Source of the DNA: Actinomycetes bacterium
Lineage (GTDB): Bacteria; Actinomycetota; Acidimicrobiia; Acidimicrobiales; JAJYXR01
Reading direction: 5' to 3'
NCBI GenBank assembly: GCA_021801795.1
Contig: JAJYXR010000031.1
Coordinates: 1-64,000, forward strand
Length of the DNA: 64,000 nt
The position numbers and the translations under genes are program-made. Position 1 is the stretch's first letter. Every line of letters starts with the position of its first letter. Below, in pieces: positions 1-8,579 of this stretch. The notes under the pieces are model-generated. The model made no database searches and had not been told where the DNA came from. It was given only the letters and a program-made list of their open reading frames with translations.

Positions 1-230
1 CGGCATCGGTGGCTGAGCTGACGACCGCCGGATCGATCAGGGACATGGCAGGAAGGATACGCGGGGGGTGTATCACTCACGGGGGAGTGGGGCGGCCAGT
101 TCCAGTCACCGCCGCACGGCCAGCAGCGCAGAGCGTGGTGGGGCTCAGTGGCAGAGCTCCTGTGGTGAGCCTGAGCATGCGATAGGTGGATTGGCAGGAG
201 ACGCTCCGCGCCCTGGGCTAGAAAGATACG

Positions 231-833
231 GTGCAGCACTTCATCTCCACCTGGGGCTACCTGGCAGTCTTCCTTCTGATGCTGGGGGAGTCGGCATGCG
301 TGCCGATCCCGTCGGAGGTGGTGATGAGCTTTGCGGGGGCGCTTGGGGCAGCGGGGAAGATAGATGTGTTCGGTGCGCTCGGAGCCGGGGTGGTGGGAGA
401 GCTGGCCGGTGCGTACCTGTCGTGGGCGGTTGGTGTGACCGGCGGTAGGGCGCTGGTGGAGCGTTATGGACGTTACGTGCTGCTCACGAGGTCTGACCTC
501 GACCGCGCGGAGGGCTGGTTCAAGAGCCGGGGTGAGCTGAGCGTTCTGGTGGGTCGCGTCCTGCCGGTTATAAGGACCTTCATTTCCCTGCCTGCAGGGA
601 TAGCGGAGATGCCCCCGGTGCGATTCGGGGCATTCACACTGCTGGGCAGCCTGGTCTGGGACGCGATGCTCGTCGGGGTCGGCTACGCGTTGGGATCCAG
701 GTGGTCGAGCATCACTCATGGGTTCAACGACGCGGGCTACGCGATCGGAGCGGTGGCGGCAGTGGTGATCGTTGGGTTCGTGGCCCACCGATGGCGAGTG
801 GTGCGAAGGGAGCGTGCGGGCGAGACTGCCTGA
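231..833 (+). CDS. DedA family (SNARE-associated) integral membrane protein
   Basis: A 200-residue polytopic membrane protein of the DedA/VTT family, which members use for lipid flipping, membrane homeostasis or small-molecule tolerance. Visible family marks are the early acidic-proline loop ESACVPIPSE (about residues 20-29), a re-entrant-loop motif GRVLPVIRTFISLPAG (about 108-123), and hydrophobic segments near residues 5-20, 30-70, 128-150 and 165-185. Length is typical. The start is GTG with no strong Shine-Dalgarno site, so it is approximate. The gene converges on the ABC permease to its right, 11 bp away, and no operon partner is visible. Family assignment is firm; the transported substrate is unknown. 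Confidence 0.9.
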   Translation: MQHFISTWGYLAVFLLMLGESACVPIPSEVVMSFAGALGAAGKIDVFGALGAGVVGELAGAYLSWAVGVTGGRALVERYGRYVLLTRSDLDRAEGWFKSRGELSVLVGRVLPVIRTFISLPAGIAEMPPVRFGAFTLLGSLVWDAMLVGVGYALGSRWSSITHGFNDAGYAIGAVAAVVIVGFVAHRWRVVRRERAGETA

Positions 834-844
834 GCTGGCTACGG

Positions 845-1648
845 TCAGCTCTTTATGTCCTTGCGCCCGAACCACCACCAGGCAATCCCGAGGAATGCTC
901 CCGCGTAGGCCAGCTGGATGAGGACTCCGCGCACCATGTCGGCCAGGCTGGTCCCTGGCACGAACAGAGCGTTCCAGGCCTGCCAGTAGTGGGTTGGGAA
1001 GCCGTAGCGCACGGAGTCGAAGGCCGGTATGGCATCCAGTATCTCCGAGACCACGCCCAGGGCCACTCCGCCGGCGACGGCGCCGAAGGAGCTGTCGGTC
1101 ATGGTCGACAGCATGAAGGCGAAGGCGACCACGCCCGCCATGCACCAGGATACGTAGACGACGGAGAGGCCGAGGCGGGCCAGTGCCGCACCCTGGGACA
1201 TCAGGAGGCCGGCAGGGGTGACTATCGGGTGCCAGCCGAACGCGGCCACGCCTGCGATCAGCGCGACGAGGGTGAGCACCAGGGTCGCAGCAAACGAGAG
1301 CAGAGCTGCCACAGAGAGCTTCGCTGCCAGCAGCCTGCCTCTGGAGACCGGGCGTACGAGAAGGTAGCGAAGCGTGCCCCAGGATGCTTCTCCGGCGACT
1401 GCGTCCCCCGCGAATAGGGCGACCACGACTACCAGCAGGAAGCCCTCCATGGCCGTCAGGGCAGCCAGTGGCATGTCGATGCCGGATCGTGTGGCCACCG
1501 CGAAGAAGTCGGCTTCGCCGTGGGCGTGATGGGGATGCCCCCCGAAGACGAAGGCAATGGTGATGAGGACAGGCACCAGGGCTACGATGCCTAGGGCAAC
1601 GTAGGTCCTCAGCCTGCGGACCTGCTTCGTTAGCTCCACGCGGATCAA
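845..1648 (-). CDS. ABC-2 type transporter permease
   Basis: A permease of 267 residues forming an ABC exporter with the ATPase encoded just upstream on the same strand. It has an N-terminal membrane segment (about 15-37), a second near 60-82 and four more clustered towards the C terminus. A cytoplasmic stretch reading GTLRYLLVRPVSRGRLLAAK is typical of ABC-2 permeases of the Bcr/Nat type. The start is placed at TTG 1648 because its TTGA overlaps the TGA stop of the ATPase (1645-1647), and the protein then begins IRVELTKQ, as ABC-2 permeases usually do. The same frame stays open far upstream to 2251, but that part is only the shadow of the ATPase gene. Substrate unknown. Confidence 0.88.
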   Translation of the reverse strand: MIRVELTKQVRRLRTYVALGIVALVPVLITIAFVFGGHPHHAHGEADFFAVATRSGIDMPLAALTAMEGFLLVVVVALFAGDAVAGEASWGTLRYLLVRPVSRGRLLAAKLSVAALLSFAATLVLTLVALIAGVAAFGWHPIVTPAGLLMSQGAALARLGLSVVYVSWCMAGVVAFAFMLSTMTDSSFGAVAGGVALGVVSEILDAIPAFDSVRYGFPTHYWQAWNALFVPGTSLADMVRGVLIQLAYAGAFLGIAWWWFGRKDIKS

Positions 1649-2562
1649 GGGCTGTGATCTCCTACCAGCTCTAGGAAGGCATCCTCGAGTCGATGTCGCG
1701 CCTGGACCGTCTCGACTCCCACGCCACCGTGAACCAGCGCTGCGACCACTTCTGAACGCTCGGCACCTCCTAGGGTAACCAGGAGTCCAGGTGGCCTGTC
1801 CTCGACCGCGGTCACGCCGCTCAGGGCGGACAGGGCGTGTCGGGCCAGATCGAGATCGCTCACCTCCAGGTACACCGTTCGTGTCGTCCCGGTCAGGTCG
1901 GAGACGCTCCCGGTGGTTACGAGCCGGCCCTTGTCTACGACGGCCGCGTGGGTGCAGACTTCCTCGACCTCTGACAGCAGGTGGCTGGAAAGAAGCACCG
2001 TGGTGCCCGAGCGCGCCATTCGCGTCACAGCCTCCCGGATATGGCGCATCTGCTGGGGATCCAGTCCAGATGTGGGTTCGTCGAGGATCAGGAGCCTGGG
2101 ACGACCGAGGACAGCCTGGGCGAGACCCAGCCGCTGTCGCATGCCGTGGGAGTAGGTGCGGTACTTCCTGCCGAGCGCAGTACCCAGGTCGGCCACTTCG
2201 AGCGCGCCGTCCAGGTCGGCTTGTGCCCACCGCCGCCCGCCGGCTTCCCACCAGAGCTGAAGGTTGCGCAGCCCTGAGAGGTGGGGCACGAAGCCAGGGT
2301 TGTCGACGAGGCTGCCCACCTTCTGGAGCACAGGAGAGCCTGGCAGGATCTCTTCGCCGAAGACGAGCGTCCTACCGGACTGCGGTCTGATGAGGCCTAG
2401 GATCATCCTGAGAGAGGTGGTCTTGCCAGCCCCGTTCGGGCCGAGCAATCCGAGCACCTGGCCCTCTTCGACCACGAGATCCAGCCCGTCCACCGCGAGT
2501 ACCTGCTTGTCGAAGCGCTTGGTCAGCTTTTCGATGGAGAGGGGAGGTGGCGAAGCGCTCAC
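1645..2562 (-). CDS. ABC transporter ATP-binding protein (exporter type)
   Basis: A 305-residue ATPase that powers the ABC-2 permease overlapping its 3' end by 4 bp. It carries Walker A GPNGAGKTT (about 41-49), the signature SHGMRQRLGLAQ (about 138-149), Walker B LLILDEPTSGLDP (about 157-169) and an H-loop SSHLLSEVEE. The C-terminal 80 residues form the accessory domain seen in BcrA/DrrA-like proteins involved in antibiotic or lipid export. The ATPase-permease order and translational coupling are usual for two-gene exporters. Substrate cannot be read from sequence. Confidence 0.92.
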   Translation of the reverse strand: MSASPPPLSIEKLTKRFDKQVLAVDGLDLVVEEGQVLGLLGPNGAGKTTSLRMILGLIRPQSGRTLVFGEEILPGSPVLQKVGSLVDNPGFVPHLSGLRNLQLWWEAGGRRWAQADLDGALEVADLGTALGRKYRTYSHGMRQRLGLAQAVLGRPRLLILDEPTSGLDPQQMRHIREAVTRMARSGTTVLLSSHLLSEVEEVCTHAAVVDKGRLVTTGSVSDLTGTTRTVYLEVSDLDLARHALSALSGVTAVEDRPPGLLVTLGGAERSEVVAALVHGGVGVETVQARHRLEDAFLELVGDHSP

Positions 2563-2591
2563 CGGCGCAGGCTACCTTTCCCAGGACCCGC

Positions 2592-3548
2592 TTAGCTGCT
2601 CATGCGGCTGAGGAGCCGCTCAGGATTCCTGACGACGATGGCTTCCTTCATGGCAGCATTGACGTCGCCAAGGGCCTGGACCGGGTCTTGAACGCCCATG
2701 GGATAGGGCCAGTCGCTGCCGAGCACCACATGCTCCGGGCCGAAGGTCCTCAAGACGCTCTCCAGGGCGTGCTCGTCGTGGACTACCGAGTCGGCGAACA
2801 GGCGCCTGGCCTCTGCCGCGACCGTCTGGTCCAGGTGGGGCAACCCGGGCCTCGATGTGTCGACTCCTCGCTGCCAACGCCCCAGCACCGCGTGGAGGCA
2901 GCCCCCGCCATGAGCGAGGACGATGCGTAGCCCGGGGTGGGCTCTAAGGACTCCGCCGAATATCAGCTGGGCACTGGCCAGCGTGGTCTCGAAGGGATTG
3001 CCGAGCAGGTTGGTGAGGTAGTGGCGGCCCAGTCGTGGGTCTGGCGAGGTGCCGGGGTGGAGGAACAGCGGGGAACCGGTTTCCTCCATGGTGCACCAGA
3101 AGTCCGACAAGTCTGGCGAGTCGAGGTGTGTGGAGCGTCCCCCTGCGGAGGCTGTGAATCCCGAGAACCCAGATCTGGGGATGCTTCGCTGCAGCTCTTC
3201 CAGGGCTATCTCGGGGTGCTCGAGTGGCAGGTATGCCAGGGGAAGCAGTCTGGGCTTGTCCCGCACCATCTCGAGGAGCCCATCGTTGATCTGGCGGGTC
3301 CATGCGTGACACGCCAGGGTGTCGAGGTGCTGGCGGTAGCAGGGGGGAGGAACGGAGACCACCGCGCTGGCAAGCCCAGCCGAGTCGAGGTGGTGCTCCA
3401 GTGCCTCCGGAGATGACAGCTCCGCCGGACCAACCGGGAGGCCGTCGATCTCGACGGCGCCTTCGCGGTCGCGGGTTACGGCAGGGTCGCTCGGGAACCC
3501 GGATAGAAGCAGGGGAGCCAGGTGGGTGTGGAAGTCGGTACCGTTCAC
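2592..3548 (-). CDS. Amidohydrolase-2 family metal-dependent hydrolase, ACMSD-like
   Basis: A 318-residue TIM-barrel enzyme of the amidohydrolase-2 family, closest in motif pattern to 2-amino-3-carboxymuconate-semialdehyde decarboxylase (ACMSD). Metal and active-site marks are DFHTHL at the N terminus (HxH), FLHPG near residue 160, VLAHGGG near 212 and VLGSDWPYPMG near 275. The run NPFETTLASAQLIFGGVL is characteristic of the ACMSD branch. It lies 13 bp downstream of the GntR regulator on the same strand and probably shares its transcript. Facing it is an importer and oxidoreductase/cupin/RidA/FAH operon, so it likely belongs to the same catabolic route. Whether it decarboxylates or hydrolyses is unresolved. 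Confidence 0.87.
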   Translation of the reverse strand: MNGTDFHTHLAPLLLSGFPSDPAVTRDREGAVEIDGLPVGPAELSSPEALEHHLDSAGLASAVVSVPPPCYRQHLDTLACHAWTRQINDGLLEMVRDKPRLLPLAYLPLEHPEIALEELQRSIPRSGFSGFTASAGGRSTHLDSPDLSDFWCTMEETGSPLFLHPGTSPDPRLGRHYLTNLLGNPFETTLASAQLIFGGVLRAHPGLRIVLAHGGGCLHAVLGRWQRGVDTSRPGLPHLDQTVAAEARRLFADSVVHDEHALESVLRTFGPEHVVLGSDWPYPMGVQDPVQALGDVNAAMKEAIVVRNPERLLSRMSS

Positions 3549-3561
3549 CGCGAGGTGCAGC

Positions 3562-4308
3562 TCACCATCGAGCGCTCTCGGATCCCTGTGTGGAATGGGT
3601 CAGCAGCTGGTTCACGCTCGAGGTGGTGAGTGCGAGATGCGCTCGCGTGAGGGCTACTGCCTCGTCGACGTTTCCAGCACGTGCTGCCTCGAAGATCCCT
3701 CGGTGCTCGCGGGCACGATCCGTGGGACTGCCGCGCTCGGCCAGCGATAGCCTCTGGTAGCGCTCGCTGTTGTCCCAGAGGAGGCGCAGCAGCCGGAGCA
3801 GCCAGGGGGATCCGCATGACTGGTAGATGGAGAAGTGGAAGAGGCGATGTGCGAAGCGGTGGGCCTCGGCGTCGTCGCGGTCGTAGGTGGATATGAGGGA
3901 TTCGAGGGCTTCTTCGGAGGCCTTTATATCCTCTGCGGTCAGCCTGGGGACGGCCAGCTCCACTGCCAGTGGGTCGAGCACCATCCGTATACGGTAGGTG
4001 TCCTCCAGGTCCGCGTGGCTCGCGGGGCTGACCTGGTAGCCACGCTGGGGCAGCGCGGTCACGACTCCCTCTGCAGCCAGAGATCGGAGTGCCTCGCGCA
4101 CGGGCGTCGCGCTGGTCCCGAAGCGTCTGGCAAGCTCGAGAGGCCGGATCCAGGACCCGGGTTCCAGCCGCCCGCTCAGGATCTCCTCGCTGAGCGCCGC
4201 CGCGACGGTCTGGGTGAGGGTGCTGCCACCAGCGCCTCCTAGGTAGTCCGACTGGGTGTGGTCACGCTGGCGGATGTTGGGGTCTGGCTGGCTTGACTTG
4301 TTCATCAT
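3562..4308 (-). CDS. GntR family transcriptional regulator, FCD domain
   Basis: A 248-residue FadR-subfamily regulator with an N-terminal winged helix-turn-helix (about 32-95, including LELARRFGTSATPVREAL and the wing LPQRGYQV) and an all-helical C-terminal FCD ligand domain (about 105-235). Conserved Asp/His positions such as AHRLFHF and DRAREH are the usual metal-site residues. Two start codons are possible at 4308 and 4305. Perfect TATAAT hexamers lie directly upstream in the 21-bp gap to the importer gene, so the mRNA is probably leaderless. It most likely represses the divergent catabolic operon and itself, with a pathway intermediate as inducer. This role is inferred from position. Confidence 0.92.
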   Translation of the reverse strand: MMNKSSQPDPNIRQRDHTQSDYLGGAGGSTLTQTVAAALSEEILSGRLEPGSWIRPLELARRFGTSATPVREALRSLAAEGVVTALPQRGYQVSPASHADLEDTYRIRMVLDPLAVELAVPRLTAEDIKASEEALESLISTYDRDDAEAHRFAHRLFHFSIYQSCGSPWLLRLLRLLWDNSERYQRLSLAERGSPTDRAREHRGIFEAARAGNVDEAVALTRAHLALTTSSVNQLLTHSTQGSESARW

Positions 4309-4325
4309 ATATTATATATTATATC
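4307..4325. promoter_or_regulatory. AT-only divergent promoter/operator between GntR and importer
   Basis: Eighteen consecutive A/T bases in very GC-rich DNA, built from two ATATATT direct repeats (4307-4313, 4314-4320) followed by ATATC. On the minus strand it reads TATAAT twice (4323-4318 and 4316-4311). On the plus strand TATATT occurs at 4308 and 4315. The spacing puts transcription starts at or next to ATG 4330 (plus) and ATG 4308 (minus), which suggests leaderless messages and a shared GntR operator. Confidence 0.7.
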
Positions 4326-4329
4326 AAAC

Positions 4330-5535
4330 ATGACGCCGAAGCCAGCAAATCCAGCTCATATGCACGAGACCGAGGGCAGGAGCTCATCAGGCCCAGCTCA
4401 GGTGGCTGGAGAGGACGGGGGACCGACCGCTCCAGTAGCTGGTGAGGCCGTTGGAGGCCATGGCCTCGGCCGGCTGGGGGGAATGGTGGCTGGTCCGATG
4501 TCGCGGCGGGGCTTCTTCGGCAGCTCGGCAGCCCTGGTGGGCGCGGTGGGCCTCGGCTCCCTGCTCGAAGCCTGCAGCTCGTCTAGCCCGACGCCGTCGG
4601 CGAAGCCCTCGGTGGTGACGAGGAGGACTTCACTCACCCTCCAGCTCGACTTCCTCCCGCTCGGACGTTACGCACCCTATTACTACGCAGCAGAGCGGGG
4701 GTTCTACTCCAGGCGGAACCTGGACGTCTCCATCCAGCCCTCTACGGGAACGGGTCCTGCACTGGAACAGCTCGTGGCGGGCCGAGTCCAGGCGCTGTTC
4801 GTCGACATACCTTCCATGATGGACCTGATGGGGAAAGATCCCCACCCCCAGATGCGCAGCTACGCTGTCCTCTATGCTAAGGCACCGGAGACGGTGTTCT
4901 TCTTCGAGGGTGGGTCCATAAAGACGCCGAAGGACTTGGACGGGAAGACCATAGCCACCTCGCCGGGGTCCACTGACTTCGAGCTCTTCCCGCTCTTCGC
5001 GAAGGCGAATGGCATCGACTACGGCTCGATTCATTGGGACGAGGTGGCAGCGTCGGCCAAGGTGAGCCTTCTTCTGGAGCACAAGGTGGACGCCACGACT
5101 ACCTACATAATGGGACTCCCCGATGCCGAGGCCGGCCTGAGCCCTGGTGAAAAACTCGGCACCTTCACCTACGGCGATTACGGGGTGAATGTCTACGGTA
5201 ACGGAATCGTCTTCGCCGACTCCTACGCCAGGAGCAACCCTGATGTGGTGAAGGCTTTCGTGGAGGCCTCGCTGGAAGGTTATGTGGCTGCCTTCGCGAA
5301 CCCCGAGGCAGCGGTATCGGCCATGGCGGCCCAGGTCCCCAGTCTGAAGCCGGCGGTCGCGGTGAAGGAGATCGCCATCGTGAAGCAGCTTGCCTACGGT
5401 CCAGCCCAGCGTGTTCACGGCATCGGCTACCAGGATCCGGCAGTCATGAAGAACTGCTACGACGCTGTGGTAGAGGAGCTGCATCAGCACATTGGCCTGC
5501 CACTGGATTCGCTTTACTCCGACGCCTACGTCTGA
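4330..5535 (+). CDS. ABC transporter substrate-binding lipoprotein, NMT1/THI5-like (SsuA family)
   Basis: Periplasm-side binding protein of an importer completed by the next two genes. A Tat-type lipoprotein signal begins at the internal ATG 4498: SRRGFFG, a hydrophobic core, and lipobox LEAC. The mature part starts with the NMT1/THI5 pattern LQLDFLPLGRYAPYYYAAERGFY, split here as LQLDFLPLGRYAPYY and AAERGFY, and contains GTGPALEQLVAGRVQ. The family binds pyrimidine precursors, sulfonates, nitrate or aromatic acids, so the ligand is open. The longest frame starts at 4330, suiting a leaderless transcript from the AT-only promoter. ATG 4483 or 4498 would instead give a standard signal peptide. 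Stop and next start overlap by one base. Confidence 0.9.
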   Translation: MTPKPANPAHMHETEGRSSSGPAQVAGEDGGPTAPVAGEAVGGHGLGRLGGMVAGPMSRRGFFGSSAALVGAVGLGSLLEACSSSSPTPSAKPSVVTRRTSLTLQLDFLPLGRYAPYYYAAERGFYSRRNLDVSIQPSTGTGPALEQLVAGRVQALFVDIPSMMDLMGKDPHPQMRSYAVLYAKAPETVFFFEGGSIKTPKDLDGKTIATSPGSTDFELFPLFAKANGIDYGSIHWDEVAASAKVSLLLEHKVDATTTYIMGLPDAEAGLSPGEKLGTFTYGDYGVNVYGNGIVFADSYARSNPDVVKAFVEASLEGYVAAFANPEAAVSAMAAQVPSLKPAVAVKEIAIVKQLAYGPAQRVHGIGYQDPAVMKNCYDAVVEELHQHIGLPLDSLYSDAYV

Positions 5536-6431
5536 TGCCAGCGGGCCCCGGCGCGGCCAAGGGCGTCAGCGTAGATATCGACGGGGTGATGCGCATCTTC
5601 TCGGCCAAGGGGAGACACGACCTTCGTGCCCTTGGTCCCATCGACATGTCGGTGGAACCCGGTGAGTTCGTATCCCTGGTCGGCCCATCAGGCTGTGGCA
5701 AGTCGACCCTGCTGTCGATAGTCGCTGGTCTGGTGAGGCCGACTGCCGGAGAGGTCCGGATCGACGGCACCCCGGTCGTCGCTGCATTCGACCGGCTGGG
5801 CATGGTCTTCCAGAAGGATCTGCTGCTGCCCTGGAAGTCCGCCCTCGACAACGTCCTGGTCCAGGTAGAGGTGCGTGGACTGCGTCGGCGCGACTACGAG
5901 GAGCGCGCGAGGGAGCTTCTTGATCTGGTCGGACTGGGTTCGTTCGAGGAGCACATGCCCGCTGAGCTCTCAGGTGGCATGCGTCAGAGAGTCGGGATCT
6001 GCAGGGCGCTGCTTCACGACCCTCCGCTGCTGCTGCTCGACGAGGCATTCACTGCCCTGGATGCCATCACCAGGGACCAGCTGGCAGTCGACTTCCAGAG
6101 GCTCTGTGCTGATGGCACGACAGTTCTGTTCGTCACCCATGACGTGGGCGAGGCGGTGCTTCTCGGTGACCGCGTGGTGGTGATGTCGCCACGGCCCGGC
6201 CGGGTGGCCGACGTGCTCAGCGTGGATCTGGCCAGGCCACGCCGGCTCGCCGTTCGTGAGTCGGAGCGCTTCGCTACCTATACGCGCCATGTGAGAGAGG
6301 TGTTCGAGTCCGAGGGAGTGCTTAGCTCGTCGGATCCCATGGCGGAACCTGCCGGCAGACCGGCGCGACCCCCTGAGCCAGAGTCGCATCCCGACCAGGT
6401 TCTGGCCGATTCGCCGGGCGAGAGCGCGTAG
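5535..6431 (+). CDS. ABC transporter ATP-binding protein, SsuB/TauB type
   Basis: A 298-residue import ATPase. Walker A GPSGCGKST (about 56-64), Q-loop FQKDLLLPW, signature LSGGMRQRVGICRALL (about 141-156), Walker B LLLLDEAFTALD (about 160-171) and H-loop FVTHDVGEA are all intact. The pattern DxxLLPW plus DEAFTALD is typical of the nitrate/sulfonate/taurine/pyrimidine group, matching the SsuA-like binding protein before it and the permease after it. ATG 5535 overlaps the preceding TGA (TGATG). The C-terminal 40 residues are a low-complexity Pro/Glu tail beyond the family core. Confidence 0.93.
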   Translation: MPAGPGAAKGVSVDIDGVMRIFSAKGRHDLRALGPIDMSVEPGEFVSLVGPSGCGKSTLLSIVAGLVRPTAGEVRIDGTPVVAAFDRLGMVFQKDLLLPWKSALDNVLVQVEVRGLRRRDYEERARELLDLVGLGSFEEHMPAELSGGMRQRVGICRALLHDPPLLLLDEAFTALDAITRDQLAVDFQRLCADGTTVLFVTHDVGEAVLLGDRVVVMSPRPGRVADVLSVDLARPRRLAVRESERFATYTRHVREVFESEGVLSSSDPMAEPAGRPARPPEPESHPDQVLADSPGESA

Positions 6432-6433
6432 CG

Positions 6434-7306
6434 ATGGGCATTCCCGCTGGGGATATGGGCATTAGGCCACCGAAGCTCGACGGCCGGGATCGAGAGATGC
6501 ACAGGCCATCGTTTTCGTCCAGGCTGATCCATGCTGCGGGAGTAGTCGCGGTGCCGGTCGCGTCGGTGGTGGTGGTTCTCGTCCTGTGGCAGCTGATCGC
6601 AGGTGCGGTCCACGTGAACCCGGTGCTGCTCCCGCTGCCGTCGGTCATATTCCGCACCATGTGGCATGACCATTCCCTCCTCGCGTCCTACACATGGACG
6701 ACCCTGAAGGAGATACTCCTGGGGTTCGCTTTGGCGGTGGCAGTGGGTGCTCCCCTGGGGGCACTCATCGTCTTCAACCGTTTCTTCTACCGGGCCTTCT
6801 ACCCGCTCATCGTGGCTTCGCAGATGGTGCCCAAGGTGGCCGTGGCTCCGCTGTTCGTGGTCTGGGTGGGTACGGGCCTCAGCTCCAAGGTCCTGGTGGC
6901 CTTCCTGATCTCCTTCTTTCCCATAGTGGTCTCCACGACCGTCGGCTTCATGGCCGTCGACCCCGACCAGGTGACGCTATTCCGCTCCATGGGCGCCAGC
7001 AGGTCGCGTACCTTCTTCACCCTTAGGGTGCCGGTAGCTCTGCCGAGCGTCTTCGGTGGGCTGAAGGTGGCGATGAGCCTCGCGGTGGTCGGAGCCATAG
7101 TCGGCGAGTTCGTGGCCGCCAACAGTGGTCTGGGCTACTACCTGCTCGTCGCCAACGGTCAGGTGGACACCCCTGGCGTGTTCGCTGCCCTCTTCGTCCT
7201 CACCCTGCTCGGTGTGGTTCTCTACTACTGCGTGGAGTTAGCCGAGAGGCTGCTCGTGCCGAAGGCCCTTCTGAACCGTTCCCTGGGCGCGGCTGCGACG
7301 ATGTGA
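6434..7306 (+). CDS. ABC transporter permease, SsuC/TauC type
   Basis: A 290-residue inner-membrane permease with about six transmembrane helices and the binding-protein-dependent transport loop around residues 180-210 (SMGASRSRTFFTLRVPVALP, then SVFGGLK), where the ATPase docks. It starts 2 bp after the ATPase stop and its own TGA overlaps the GTG of the dehydrogenase gene (GTGA). The three importer genes and the enzymes that follow therefore form one coupled operon. The first 30 residues are unconserved-looking, so an internal start is possible. Confidence 0.92.
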   Translation: MGIPAGDMGIRPPKLDGRDREMHRPSFSSRLIHAAGVVAVPVASVVVVLVLWQLIAGAVHVNPVLLPLPSVIFRTMWHDHSLLASYTWTTLKEILLGFALAVAVGAPLGALIVFNRFFYRAFYPLIVASQMVPKVAVAPLFVVWVGTGLSSKVLVAFLISFFPIVVSTTVGFMAVDPDQVTLFRSMGASRSRTFFTLRVPVALPSVFGGLKVAMSLAVVGAIVGEFVAANSGLGYYLLVANGQVDTPGVFAALFVLTLLGVVLYYCVELAERLLVPKALLNRSLGAAATM

Positions 7307-8466
7307 GACCAGGCACCGTGCCCACAGCTCATCCCCCGACGGCCGGGGCCCCACCCCCGTACCGTATTGACGGAACCCTGCTGGAGCGCTTCGTCGCGGA
7401 TCTCTTCGAGTCAGCAGGTGTGCCGGCACAAGATGCCGCCACGGTCGCAGCACTGCTGGTCGAGGCCGACCGCTCCGGGGTGCCCACCCACGGATGCATG
7501 CTGGTGCCTCTATACCTGGAGCGCATTATCGCGGGCTCGGTGAATGCCGAGGCCGACATCCAGGTGGTGAGCGACTCCGGGACCATGGTGGTACTCGACG
7601 CCCGGAATGCCCTGGGACAGCTCAGCAGTATCTACTCGATCGACCTGGCCATTGCCAGGGCAGGCGTGCACGGGATCGGGCTGGTGGCCACACGCCATGC
7701 ATTCCACTTCGGACGTGGGGCACCCTACGCGCGTAGGGCTGCAGAGGCTGGGCTCATAGGGGTGGCGCTGTCGAACACCCGTCCCCTGATGCCAGCTCCT
7801 GGGGGTTCGAATCCGGCGATCGGTAACAATCCTGTTTCCGTGGCCATACCCCGGGCTGGGCATCCTCCGGTAGTGGTCGACCTGGCGTTGTCGGAGACGT
7901 CGATGGGCGCTCTGAGGGTGGCTGCTGCGAGCGGCTTGGATATACCACCCACCTGGGCAACGGACTCGGCCGGCAATGTGACCACCGATCCCGAGGTAGC
8001 CCTGGGGGGCATGCTGTTGCCTTCAGGTGGTCACAAGGGCTTTTCCCTGGCACTGGTGGTGGAGGTCATGACGAGTGTCCTCGCGGGTGGTGCCGTGGGT
8101 CCGAGGGTCCAGGGGCTCTATGGCGACCGGTCGGTGCCATACGACTGCTCCCACTTCTTCGCCGCTGTCTCACCCGCAGCCTCCGGTGACCCCTCTGGTT
8201 TCGCTGAGCGGATGGAGGAGCTCTGCGGCTGGATCACTGGGCCGGGGGACCGCTTGCCGGGGGACCGCTTGCCGGGGGACCGCTTGCCGGGCACCCGCTT
8301 GCCGGGGGACCGCTTGCCGGGCACCCGCTTGCCGGGGGACCGATCACGCATGGCGGCCGAGGAAGCCGACCGCTCCGGGGTGCCCCTCTACCCGTCGGTG
8401 GTGGAGGACCTGCGCCGCATAGGAGGGCAGATGTCGGTCGACACGAGCCTCCTGGCTGATGAGTGA
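7303..8466 (+). CDS. Ldh2-family NAD(P)-dependent oxidoreductase (malate/lactate/ureidoglycolate dehydrogenase type) with repeat insert
   Basis: A 387-residue member of the malate/L-lactate dehydrogenase (Ldh2) fold. Evidence is the helical N-terminal region FVADLFESAGVPAQDAATVA, the segment SGVPTHGCMLVPLY (usually SHG in the family), ARAGVHGIGLVATRHAFHFG with its active-site His, IGNNPVSVAIP and GGHKGFSLALVVEVM. Family members oxidise 2-hydroxy acids or reduce cyclic imino acids. A stretch of about 35 residues made of PGDRL/PGTRL units (about 313-347) is inserted near the C terminus and is not a family feature. The gene is coupled to the importer by a GTGA overlap. Its substrate is presumably an intermediate of the imported compound. 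Confidence 0.88.
   Translation: MRPGTVPTAHPPTAGAPPPYRIDGTLLERFVADLFESAGVPAQDAATVAALLVEADRSGVPTHGCMLVPLYLERIIAGSVNAEADIQVVSDSGTMVVLDARNALGQLSSIYSIDLAIARAGVHGIGLVATRHAFHFGRGAPYARRAAEAGLIGVALSNTRPLMPAPGGSNPAIGNNPVSVAIPRAGHPPVVVDLALSETSMGALRVAAASGLDIPPTWATDSAGNVTTDPEVALGGMLLPSGGHKGFSLALVVEVMTSVLAGGAVGPRVQGLYGDRSVPYDCSHFFAAVSPAASGDPSGFAERMEELCGWITGPGDRLPGDRLPGDRLPGTRLPGDRLPGTRLPGDRSRMAAEEADRSGVPLYPSVVEDLRRIGGQMSVDTSLLADE
8241..8342 (+). repeat. 15-bp in-frame tandem repeat in the Ldh2 gene
   Basis: Six full copies of the 15-bp unit GCCGGGGGACCGCTT (8241-8330) plus a partial seventh. Copies 4 and 6 differ by the same change (GGGAC to GCACC), so a 30-bp higher-order duplication is visible. It encodes alternating PGDRL and PGTRL. 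Confidence 0.95.
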
Positions 8467-8579
8467 CTCGCTCTCAGGCGATGCGAGCGGACCAGACCAT
8501 CCCGGGATGGGCAGTGGCAGTGCAGAGGTGTGAGCAAGAGCGGGTGACAATGACCGAATGGGAGCAAGGAGGTAACGAG

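Noticed and set aside
1-46. Possible 5' end of a minus-strand gene (ATG at 46, reading MSLIDPAVVSSATDA)
   Set aside because: Only 15 codons are visible, with no Shine-Dalgarno site and no recognisable motif. It may be real but cannot be supported from this window.
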